In this document: piece by piece, positions 1-5,232 of the stretch
Layout of the letters: the number at the start of each line of letters is the position of its first letter
Position numbering within the stretch: the first letter of the stretch is position 1
NCBI GenBank assembly: GCA_036563805.1
Contig: DATCLS010000037.1
Span: 1 to 5,984 of the forward strand
Reading direction: 5' to 3'
DNA from: DATCLS01 sp036563805
Lineage (GTDB): Bacteria > Actinomycetota > Acidimicrobiia > Acidimicrobiales > VFJN01
Length of the DNA stretch: 5,984 nucleotides
The notes under the pieces: generated by a model
Database searches by the model: none
Told to the model about the DNA's origin: nothing
What the model saw: the letters and a program-made list of their open reading frames with translations, nothing else
Program-made: the position numbers and the translations under genes

Positions 1-1
1 C

Positions 2-1306
2 ACCGAGCTCGAGTCCAACGAGACCGACCCCGACACCCTCGCCTCCCTGTTCCGGCTCGACCACCTGGCGACGCGCATGCGCCGCAACGCCGAGTCGCTG
101 CTCGTGCTGGCCGGCATCGACCCGCCCCGCAAGTGGGCGGCCCCGGTCCGGCTCACCGACGTGATCCGGGCCGCCCTCGGCGAGGTCGAGGAGTACCAGC
201 GGGTCGTGCTGCGCCAGGTCGAACCGGCGACGATCCTGGGCTCGGCCGCCGCCGACCTCGCCCACCTGTTGGCCGAGTTCATCGAGAACGCCCTCACCTT
301 TTCGCCGCCCGACCGCAGCGTCGACATCTACGGCGCCCCCGGGCCCGACGGCGGCTACACGCTGACGATCGTCGACGCCGGGTTCGGCATGTCGCCCGAG
401 GACGTCGAGCAGGCCAACCGGCGGCTGGCCGGGCACGAGTCGTTCACGGTGGCGCCGTCCAAGTACCTGGGCCACTACGTGGCCGCCAACCTGGCGGCCC
501 GGCACGGCGTGGCGATCCGGCTCGACAGCCCGCCCGGGGCCGGCGTCACCGTGACCATCGTCCTGCCGCCCGACCTGCTCACGGCCGACGCGGCGACGGC
601 CGGCCCGCAGGCGGCCACACCCCAGCTGGCCGCCGTCGGGGCGCCGGCCGGGACAGGCGGCGGGAATGCCGCGGAGGCCGGTGGGTCGGCCGGCGGGCGG
701 TCGCCGGCCGGGTTCGGCGCCGGGGTGCCGGACGGCTACGCCGGCGACCCCGCCGACGCCGACCGGTCGGGAGCCGTGCCGGCCAGCTGGGTCGAGCCGG
801 CCAGCTGGGTCGAGCCGGTGAAGCGACCGGCGCCGGAGGCACCGCAGGCGACCTCCTGGTTCGGCGGCGCCGAGCCCGCCGCCTGGGTGGACGGGTCCGG
901 ACCCGGCTCGTGGACCGGCGGGGCCGGGCCGGCCGCGTCGCCCGCGGCACCCCCGCCCCCGCCGGCCGAGCGCCGACGGACGGCCGGCGGCCTGCCCATC
1001 CGCCGGCCGGCAGGACCCCGCGCCGGCGGCGTCGGCGCGGGCGCGTCCGACCGGGCCGACGCCCAGGACGACCTGCTCGACGCCCTTGCCCAGCGGCGGA
1101 GCGCGCTCGCCCGCCGGGACCGGGCAACCCCGCCGCCCGCCGGCCCGCCGCCGAACACCGGCTGGCACGACGGCCCGGAACGCACCGACACCGGCCCGCT
1201 CCACGACCTCCTGGCCCGCTACTCCGACGGCCGGCACCGCGCGTCCCGCCAGGAGCCCCCGCCGCCGTCCCCGCCCGACCCGCCAGACCCGCGCGAGCGG
1301 GGCTGA
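2..1306 (+). CDS. Sensor histidine kinase, CvnA/nitrate-sensor type, C-terminal part (5' end outside window)
   Basis: The reading frame is open from the first bases, so the gene starts upstream and 434 residues are visible. Residues 19-30 hold the dimerisation and phosphoacceptor segment LDHLATRMRRNA, with His21 the likely phosphorylated residue. An HATPase_c domain follows. Its N box is LLAEFIENALTFSPP (Glu92, Asn96), its G1 box is VDAGFGMSP (Asp125, Gly127, Gly129), and it ends near residue 192 in TIVLPPDLL. These motifs match the actinobacterial kinases that carry a nitrate/nitrite-type sensor and, in conservons, act with roadblock, DUF742 and GTPase partners. No such partner follows here; the next gene is convergent. 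The last 240 residues are a Pro/Ala/Gly-rich, probably disordered tail. It contains repeated Trp motifs (W263, W269, W286, W295, W304) and two short helix-like patches near 355-372 and 400-415. Family assignment is firm; the signal sensed cannot be seen. Confidence 0.93.
   Translation, partial: TELESNETDPDTLASLFRLDHLATRMRRNAESLLVLAGIDPPRKWAAPVRLTDVIRAALGEVEEYQRVVLRQVEPATILGSAAADLAHLLAEFIENALTFSPPDRSVDIYGAPGPDGGYTLTIVDAGFGMSPEDVEQANRRLAGHESFTVAPSKYLGHYVAANLAARHGVAIRLDSPPGAGVTVTIVLPPDLLTADAATAGPQAATPQLAAVGAPAGTGGGNAAEAGGSAGGRSPAGFGAGVPDGYAGDPADADRSGAVPASWVEPASWVEPVKRPAPEAPQATSWFGGAEPAAWVDGSGPGSWTGGAGPAASPAAPPPPPAERRRTAGGLPIRRPAGPRAGGVGAGASDRADAQDDLLDALAQRRSALARRDRATPPPAGPPPNTGWHDGPERTDTGPLHDLLARYSDGRHRASRQEPPPPSPPDPPDPRERG
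778..818 (+). repeat. 18-bp perfect tandem repeat inside the kinase tail
   Basis: Period-18 identity without mismatches runs across 41 bases (about 2.3 copies; unit ggccagctgggtcgagcc). It is in frame and encodes ASWVEP twice (Trp263 and Trp269). Looser relatives of the same motif follow as SWFGGAEP, AWVDGSGP and SWTGGAGP. The perfect identity suggests a recent slippage or duplication event within a low-complexity tail. Confidence 0.9.
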
Positions 1307-1324
1307 CCGATCAGGGCGCCCGGC

Positions 1325-2413
1325 TCAGGACCCCCGGCGCAGGCTCCAGACGGCGACCGGCTCGGCGAAGCCCTTGAGCAGCCGCCGGCCGGCCGGCTCG
1401 AACGCCGGCGCGTCCGGGCCGCGCTCCAGCCCGCTGTCCGCCGCCTCCGGCGACCCGCCGCCGACGGCCTCGACGACCGAGCCGTCGACCAGCACCTCCT
1501 CGGGGATGGCCTCGTCCACCAGCCGGGCGGCCAGGTTGACCACCGGCCCGTAGTAGTCGCCGTGCCGGTACAGCACCTCGCCGTACACGAGCCCGGCCCG
1601 GGGCCGGAGGGCGTCGACGGTGAACGTCTCGACCAGCGCGGCGATGATCCGGCAGCCGGCCAGCGGGTCGACCGCCGCCACCATGATCTCGTCGCCGATG
1701 AACTTGACCAGGCGGCCGCCGCCGGCCGCCACCACCTCGAACGCCCGGGCCTCGAACCAGCTCACCATGTCGGCCAGCTCGCCGACGTCGAGCGCCGCCT
1801 CGATGCTGGTCGAGCCGACCAGGTCGACGAAGCCGATGGCGAGGCGGGCCAGCTCGGGCCGCCGGATGCCCTCGGTCGCCTGCCGCTGGCGGGTGATCGC
1901 CTGGCGCATGTGGTGGCGGAACAGCACGCCGAGCCCGGCGCCGAGGTCGAGGGCGGCGGCCGTCGCCGTCGCGGTCTTCTCGGCCAGCTCCACGGCGTCC
2001 GCCCCCGACCGGAGGATGTCGGCCTGCGGGCCCTGGACGTAGAGGGCCACGGCCGCCTCGGCGATCCGGTCCATCGAGGCGGCGATCACGTGGGGGAGGG
2101 GGCCGAGGTCCATGCCGTGCCCCTCCGGCCGGCACAGGGCGGTGCACAGGCGGGCGTCGGCCTCGGTGAACTGGGACGCATCGAGGTCGGGGACAGCGAC
2201 GCCGAAGGCGGCGAACAGCTCGGCGACGTCCTCGGGCTCGGCCTCGGCCCGTTTCGCCAGGTCGCGGGCCGAGAGCCGCGCGTCGGTGGTCAGGACCAGC
2301 TCGGAGGCCAACCGCCCCAGCTGGCCCTCCGTCTCGGCCCGGGCCAGCTGGTCGGGGGAGGCGCCCCGCTTGCTGAGCCAGTCCCGCAGGGCCTGGCGCT
2401 CCGCCGCGTCCAT
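1325..2413 (-). CDS. Class III adenylate cyclase with N-terminal regulatory domain (Rv1264/Rv2212-like)
   Basis: A soluble 362-residue protein predicted to make cAMP from ATP. Residues 1-185 are helical and match in layout the adenylate cyclase regulatory domain that precedes the catalytic domain in mycobacterial Rv1264, where it is autoinhibitory and pH-responsive. The catalytic domain starts near 190 with GFVDLVGSTS (metal-binding Asp197). It continues with LVKFIGDEIM (ATP-selecting Lys237, second metal Asp241) and GDYYGPVVNLAARL (Asp286 for adenine selection, Asn293 and Arg297 for the transition state), and ends with the usual LLKGFAEPVAVW strand. All six catalytic positions are therefore intact, and Lys/Asp indicate ATP rather than GTP. 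A Gly-rich insert lies at about 318-337. No membrane segment is seen. The ATG at 2413 lacks a Shine-Dalgarno sequence but has a TAGCGT box six bases upstream. It is convergent with the kinase gene (18-base gap) and lies 63 bases downstream of the oxidoreductase gene. Confidence 0.94.
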   Translation of the reverse strand: MDAAERQALRDWLSKRGASPDQLARAETEGQLGRLASELVLTTDARLSARDLAKRAEAEPEDVAELFAAFGVAVPDLDASQFTEADARLCTALCRPEGHGMDLGPLPHVIAASMDRIAEAAVALYVQGPQADILRSGADAVELAEKTATATAAALDLGAGLGVLFRHHMRQAITRQRQATEGIRRPELARLAIGFVDLVGSTSIEAALDVGELADMVSWFEARAFEVVAAGGGRLVKFIGDEIMVAAVDPLAGCRIIAALVETFTVDALRPRAGLVYGEVLYRHGDYYGPVVNLAARLVDEAIPEEVLVDGSVVEAVGGGSPEAADSGLERGPDAPAFEPAGRRLLKGFAEPVAVWSLRRGS

Positions 2414-2419
2414 GCCGCA

Positions 2420-2425
2420 ACGCTA
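2420..2425 (-). promoter_or_regulatory. -10 box TAGCGT of a probable leaderless adenylate cyclase promoter
   Basis: On the minus strand TAGCGT fits the actinobacterial -10 consensus TAnnnT. It is followed by six bases (tgcggc) and then the cyclase ATG. That spacing would place the transcription start on or next to the A of ATG, giving a leaderless mRNA, which agrees with the absence of a Shine-Dalgarno sequence. No convincing -35 hexamer is seen. Confidence 0.6.
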
Positions 2426-2426
2426 C

Positions 2427-2451
2427 GCCGTGGCGGCCCGGCTCCCACGGC
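2427..2451. other. 7-bp GC-rich inverted repeat between the oxidoreductase and cyclase genes
   Basis: The arms gccgtgg (2427-2433) and ccacggc (2445-2451) pair perfectly around an 11-base loop. On the minus strand the element lies 25 bases past the oxidoreductase stop and immediately upstream of the cyclase -10 box. It could be an operator in the -12 to -36 region, or a weak transcription stop for the upstream gene. There is no T-run, so a classical intrinsic terminator is unlikely. In such GC-rich DNA it may also be chance. Confidence 0.35.
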
Positions 2452-2476
2452 CCGGGCGGACGCTGGCGGCCCGGGC

Positions 2477-3502
2477 CTACGCGTCCGGGACGGCGACCGG
2501 CGCACCGCCCGCGGCGGCCGACCGGTAGGCGGCATCGACCACGACGTGGGCCCGCAGGGCGGTGGCGAAGTCGGGCCAGGCCGGCCGGCCGGCGGCCACC
2601 GCCTCGACGAACGCCCCGTCGGGGTTGCCGTGGTCCAGGCCCCGGTGGGCCACCTCGGCCAGCAGAGCCTCGCCGGCCACCTCGTGCTCGGGACCGTCGG
2701 CCCGTCGCCACCGGACCGGCCCGTTCCAGTCGTTCTCCAGGGCCACCCAGGCCGACTCGCACACCACCTCGAGCCGCCGGTGGTTGGGCCGCTCGAGCAT
2801 GTCGTGCCACACCGACACGAGCGACCCCACCGCCCCGGAGGCGAAGCCGACGGTCAGGGCCACCGCGTCCTCGATGCCCGGCAGGTCGTGGAACCGCGCC
2901 GAGCGGGCCGCCACCGACTCGACGGGGCCCACGACGTGCTCCAGCAGGTCGACGTCGTGGATCGAGTGCTCGACGAGCACGCCAGCGCCGGCCCGGGCGA
3001 CGTCGGCCCGCCAGGTCGAGTCGTACACGCCCCGCACCGGCAGGTACTGGTCGTCGCGGAACACGACCGCCATGACCCGGCCGCTGGCGGGGTCGCGCAC
3101 CAGGGCGCGGACCAGCGCGAAGGCGGGCGAGCGGCGGAGCACGAGCCCGACCTGGTTGACGACGCCGGCCTCGGCCACCACCTCGGTCATGCGGCGGGCG
3201 CCGGCGAGGTCGGTGGCCAGCGGCTTCTCGCAGAACACCGCCCGGCCCCGGGCGGCGGCCGCCTCGACCAGGCGCGGGTGCTCGGACGTCCACGTGCACA
3301 CGTAGACGGCGTCGGCCGCCTCGATGACGTCCTCCTCCCGGTCGCACACGGGCGCCCCGGTGGCGGCGGCGAACGCCTCGGCCCGCGACCGGTCGGGGTC
3401 GTGCACGCCGGCCCAGGCCACCGGCGCCCCGCTGCGGCGGAGCGAGGCGGCGTGGGCCGAGCCGGACAGCCCGGCGCCCAGGAATCCCACCCGCACGGTC
3501 AT
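2477..3502 (-). CDS. Gfo/Idh/MocA family NAD(P)-dependent oxidoreductase
   Basis: A 341-residue cytoplasmic dehydrogenase, the usual length for the family, which oxidises or reduces sugars, inositols and related polyols. The N-terminal Rossmann fold begins at residue 4 with VGFLGAGLSGSAHA (dinucleotide loop Gly9, Gly11, Gly14). The family signature CEKPLATD is at 91-98 (Lys93). The second half has AGVLVEHSIHDVDLLEHVVG with the His182-x-x-Asp185 pair expected in the substrate site. The C-terminal half is the mixed sheet domain that binds substrate and forms the oligomer. The substrate cannot be inferred from sequence alone, and no transporter or sugar kinase is adjacent. The ATG at 3502 is preceded by TACGGT at a seven-base distance and is the only start that keeps the complete glycine loop and immediate strand. 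The cyclase gene follows on the same strand after 63 bases, so some co-transcription is possible. Confidence 0.93.
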   Translation of the reverse strand: MTVRVGFLGAGLSGSAHAASLRRSGAPVAWAGVHDPDRSRAEAFAAATGAPVCDREEDVIEAADAVYVCTWTSEHPRLVEAAAARGRAVFCEKPLATDLAGARRMTEVVAEAGVVNQVGLVLRRSPAFALVRALVRDPASGRVMAVVFRDDQYLPVRGVYDSTWRADVARAGAGVLVEHSIHDVDLLEHVVGPVESVAARSARFHDLPGIEDAVALTVGFASGAVGSLVSVWHDMLERPNHRRLEVVCESAWVALENDWNGPVRWRRADGPEHEVAGEALLAEVAHRGLDHGNPDGAFVEAVAAGRPAWPDFATALRAHVVVDAAYRSAAAGGAPVAVPDA

Positions 3503-3509
3503 CTCACTG

Positions 3510-3515
3510 ACCGTA
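3510..3515 (-). promoter_or_regulatory. -10 box TACGGT of a probable leaderless oxidoreductase promoter
   Basis: TACGGT on the minus strand matches TAnnnT and is followed by cagtgag and then ATG at 3502. The seven-base distance predicts a transcription start at the start codon. The purine-rich gtgag touches the ATG and is too close to act as a normal Shine-Dalgarno sequence. Confidence 0.6.
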
Positions 3516-3647
3516 GCCGGCGCTCACGGCCGGTCGTCCCGGCGCCGCCCCGACCGCCCGCACGGCTCGTCCCTGTCCGGGCGCCGAAGCGCCCGCTACC
3601 CCCGCCGCCGCGGCCGCGGACCAGCTGGCGGTCGGCCGTCCGGCCGG

Positions 3648-3738
3648 CCCGCTGTCGGGTGCCGCCGCCGGGGCCGCCTGGACGGCTCGCGCGCGACCCG
3701 ACCCCAACCTGCCCCGCTGTCGGGCGCCGCCGCCGGGG
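3648..3738. repeat. 26-bp direct repeat pair (one mismatch) in the intergenic region
   Basis: Positions 3648-3673 and 3713-3738 share 26 bases with a single difference (t versus c at the thirteenth base). Each copy starts cccgctgtcggg and ends ccgccgccgggg. The copies are 65 bases apart in a stretch with no supportable gene. A more degraded relative starts near 3593 (cccgctaccc). The second copy runs directly into the first copy of the 29-bp repeat, so the elements form one patchwork array. Confidence 0.75.
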
Positions 3739-3811
3739 TCGAGCTGGTCGGCGACCGGCTGCCGGACAGCCCGCTACGCCGTGCCGCCGGGGTCGAGCTG
3801 GTCGGCGACCG
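3729..3811. repeat. 29-bp perfect direct repeat duplicating the 3' end of the small gene
   Basis: Positions 3729-3757 and 3783-3811 are identical over 29 bases, 54 bases apart. The copy at 3783-3811 lies in the last codons of the small minus-strand gene and encodes VADQLDPGG. The other copy lies just beyond that gene's TAG stop, in the same reading frame because 54 is a multiple of three. This is a partial duplication of the gene's 3' end, not a CRISPR or transposon end: there is no regular spacing and no terminal inverted repeat. Confidence 0.88.
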
Positions 3812-4010
3812 CCCGCAGCGTGCGGGCCAGGGCCCGGACCAGCGGGGCCGGGTCGACGCCGGCCTCGGCCAGCGCCCGCATCTGGTCGGTCCACGCCCCG
3901 ACCAGATCGAGGAGGTTGCCGGACATCTGGGCGCCCAGCGCCTCGGCATCGAGCGCGGCGTCGAGGGCGCGGCCGGACGGCCCGGCGGACGGGGACGGGG
4001 GATCGACCAT
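3774..4010 (-). CDS. Small helical protein of unknown function
   Basis: I do not recognise this 78-residue protein. After a Pro/Ser/Gly-rich start (MVDPPSPSAG) comes a mostly helical body from about residue 14 to 72. It includes NLLDLVGAWTDQMRALAEAG and LVRALARTLRAVADQLD, whose heptad-like spacing of Leu/Val/Ala suggests two amphipathic helices joined at VDP. There is no signal peptide, membrane segment, Cys or metal motif. Amino acid composition is more protein-like here than in the other frames, which give Arg/Pro-rich products. The ATG at 4010 is chosen because the segment upstream (a possible GTG at 4082) is Arg-rich and would overlap the divergent gene. No clear ribosome site or TAnnnT box precedes it. 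The sequence of its last codons is duplicated just past its stop, and the frame stays open for about 90 more codons up to the oxidoreductase start. Confidence 0.55.
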   Translation of the reverse strand: MVDPPSPSAGPSGRALDAALDAEALGAQMSGNLLDLVGAWTDQMRALAEAGVDPAPLVRALARTLRAVADQLDPGGTA

Positions 4011-4021
4011 CGGGCCATCTT

Positions 4022-4047
4022 GGCGCGCCCGGCCGTGTCGGCGCGCC
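4022..4047. other. Paired GGCGCGCC palindromes in the divergent intergenic region
   Basis: Two identical 8-bp palindromes, GGCGCGCC at 4022-4029 and 4040-4047, sit 18 bases apart centre to centre between the divergent small gene (start 4010) and DUF488 gene (start 4072). Together they can pair as a hairpin with a ten-base loop. Their position would suit a regulator controlling both genes, but such GC-only words are fairly common in DNA of this composition. Confidence 0.3.
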
Positions 4048-4057
4048 GGCCACCGGG

Positions 4058-4063
4058 TAGAAC
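4058..4063 (+). promoter_or_regulatory. Possible -10 box TAGAAC before the DUF488 gene
   Basis: TAGAAC ends eight bases before the GTG at 4072, the same geometry as the other starts in this window. It lacks the final T of TAnnnT, so it is the weakest of the set. It is one of the few A/T-containing hexamers in this 61-base divergent region. Confidence 0.35.
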
Positions 4064-4071
4064 CGGCGTCG

Positions 4072-4608
4072 GTGCTGCTCACCGTGGGGCACGGAACCCT
4101 GACCGCCGAGGCGTTCGCCGAGCTGTTGACCGGCGCCGGCGTGGAGCTGCTCGTGGACGTCCGGTCGTACCCGGGGAGCCGGCGTCACCCCCAGTTCGGC
4201 CGGGACGAGATGGCGCGCTGGCTCCCCGAGGCCGGCGTCGCCTACCGCTGGGAGCGCCGGCTCGGCGGCCGCCGCCGGACCCGCCCCGACAGCCCCCACC
4301 GGGCGCTCCGCCACGACAGCTTCCGGGGCTATGCCGACCACATGGAGACGCCGGCGTTCGCCGCCGCGCTGGACGAGCTCCTGGCCGAGGCGGCCCGCCG
4401 CCCGACCGCCGTCATGTGTGCCGAGAGCCTGTGGTGGCGGTGTCACCGGCGGCTGCTGGCCGACGCCGCCGTGCTGACCCGCGGCGCCACGGTCCACCAC
4501 CTGCACCACGACGGCCGCACCGAGCCCCACACGGTCACCGAGGGCGCCCGCCGGGACGGCGACCGGGTCGTCTACGACGTCGGGATCGAGCGGCCGCTGC
4601 CGCTCTGA
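4072..4608 (+). CDS. DUF488 family protein
   Basis: A 178-residue cytoplasmic protein matching DUF488 over its whole length; the family's biochemical role is not established. Motifs in order are LLTVGHGTL (2-10), LLVDVRSYPGSRRHPQF (26-42), the LGG turn (64-66), FRGYADHM (84-91) and the hallmark AVMCAESLWWRCHRRLLA (113-130). The last places Cys116, Cys124, His125 and Arg126 together, a plausible active or binding site. The loop ERRLGGRRRTRP is strongly basic. GTG at 4072 is chosen because the conserved VGHGT strand must begin within a few residues of the N terminus and upstream codons read as non-family sequence. No Shine-Dalgarno is seen, but a TAGAAC box lies eight bases before it. The last 37 bases overlap the 3' end of the opposing DUF4395 gene. 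Confidence 0.9.
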   Translation: MLLTVGHGTLTAEAFAELLTGAGVELLVDVRSYPGSRRHPQFGRDEMARWLPEAGVAYRWERRLGGRRRTRPDSPHRALRHDSFRGYADHMETPAFAAALDELLAEAARRPTAVMCAESLWWRCHRRLLADAAVLTRGATVHHLHHDGRTEPHTVTEGARRDGDRVVYDVGIERPLPL

Positions 4609-5090
4609 CGCCGGCCGAGGTCGAGGTCGGCGCACCGCTCGCACACCGCCCGCGGGATGACGCCGGCCCGCATGAGCAGGGCGAAGATCCGGCATCCGAG
4701 GCAGAAGCCGAGGCCGGCCTCGAGGGCGGCGGCCGCTACCAGCAGGCCGAGCACAACATACGCCGCGCCCTCGAGCCCGAACCCGAGGGCCAGCACCGCC
4801 GCGGTCGCCGAGAACGCCACGCCGATCCCCTGGGCGAAACGCTTGGGCGGGCCGGGGACCAAGCGGGGTGCCACCCGCAGCCGGGGCGTGACCACCCGGG
4901 TGGCGAGCTGGCCGAGCGGGCTCAGCGTCGGGCCGGTCAGCACCCGGGCCACGAACCCGTAGGCGATCACGACCGTCAGCCAGGGCTGGCCGAGCGCGAT
5001 CGTCGCCAGGCCGAGCACCACCACGCCGGCGGCCACGACGCGGGCCGACACCTCGTTGACCGGGTCGGGGAAGCCGAAGATCGACGCCAT
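4572..5090 (-). CDS. DUF4395 family membrane protein with two CxxC motifs
   Basis: A 172-residue inner-membrane protein matching DUF4395. The N terminus has the family motif FPDPVNEVSARVVA (7-20). A hydrophobic stretch at 18-50 may span once or twice, followed by GPTLSPLGQLA (53-63) and the conserved GPPKRFAQ (80-87). Two more hydrophobic segments at about 88-106 and 109-128 follow. The C-terminal region carries GFCLGCRIF (Cys130, Cys133) and AVCERCADL (Cys150, Cys153). These two CxxC pairs suggest thiol redox chemistry or metal binding, but that is inference, as the family is uncharacterised. The ATG at 5090 starts right at the family's N terminus and has TATACT nine bases upstream, with a possible AGGA ribosome site in between. 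The last dozen residues (RQSGSGRSIPTS) look unconserved and are encoded opposite the end of the DUF488 gene. Confidence 0.9.
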   Translation of the reverse strand: MASIFGFPDPVNEVSARVVAAGVVVLGLATIALGQPWLTVVIAYGFVARVLTGPTLSPLGQLATRVVTPRLRVAPRLVPGPPKRFAQGIGVAFSATAAVLALGFGLEGAAYVVLGLLVAAAALEAGLGFCLGCRIFALLMRAGVIPRAVCERCADLDLGRRQSGSGRSIPTS

Positions 5091-5099
5091 CGAATCCTG

Positions 5100-5105
5100 A
5101 GTATA
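5100..5105 (-). promoter_or_regulatory. -10 box TATACT of the DUF4395 gene in an A/T-rich island
   Basis: TATACT on the minus strand is the closest match in the window to the bacterial -10 consensus and ends nine bases before the ATG at 5090. It lies in a patch (about 5091-5124) near 47% G+C, far below its surroundings. The predicted mRNA leader is only a few bases. AGGA four bases before the ATG could be a weak ribosome site if transcription starts early enough to include it. No clear TTGACA-like -35 is seen. Confidence 0.65.
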
Positions 5106-5226
5106 GAGGTCGGATTTATGGAGGAGCGGTGTGGCCGGCGGGGGCCGGGCCGGCGGCGCGGTCATCGGCGGGCCGGCGTCGGGACGGGGCACGGCGCCGG
5201 GGCCGGGGACCGTCGTCGGGCCCCGA

Positions 5227-5232
5227 TAGGTT
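5227..5232 (+). promoter_or_regulatory. -10 box TAGGTT of a probable leaderless nitroreductase promoter
   Basis: TAGGTT fits TAnnnT and is followed by gcggcgcc and then GTG at 5241. The eight-base distance puts the transcription start at or one base before the start codon. There is no Shine-Dalgarno sequence in the gap, which supports a leaderless start at this GTG over the in-frame ATG at 5118. Confidence 0.6.

Noticed and set aside
1301..1330. Intrinsic terminator between the convergent kinase and cyclase genes
   Set aside because: Only a 4-bp ctga/tcag stem can be drawn in the 18-base gap, with no T-run on either strand.
1311..3347. Minus-strand open frame of 678 codons overlapping the cyclase and oxidoreductase
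   Set aside because: It is a shifted frame of the two real genes with extreme Arg/Gly/Pro composition and no recognisable domain.
3504..3707. 67-codon minus-strand frame ending one base before the oxidoreductase start
   Set aside because: Ala/Gly/Pro-rich product with no helix or domain features. It overlaps the decayed repeat array and has no ribosome site or promoter box, so it is most likely non-coding.
3592..3811. CRISPR array or insertion-sequence ends
   Set aside because: Repeats are unequal in length and spacing and include coding sequence, with no uniform spacers. No terminal inverted repeats, target-site duplication or transposase are present.
1562..4060. Plus-strand open frame of more than 800 codons opposite the cyclase and oxidoreductase
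   Set aside because: The product is a His/Gly/Arg/Pro-rich string with no family resemblance. It is the antisense of two well-recognised genes. Stop codons are rare in every frame of DNA this GC-rich.
4011..4082. Longer start (GTG at 4082) for the small minus-strand gene
   Set aside because: It adds an Arg-rich segment unlike the rest of the protein and overlaps the first codons of the divergent DUF488 gene.
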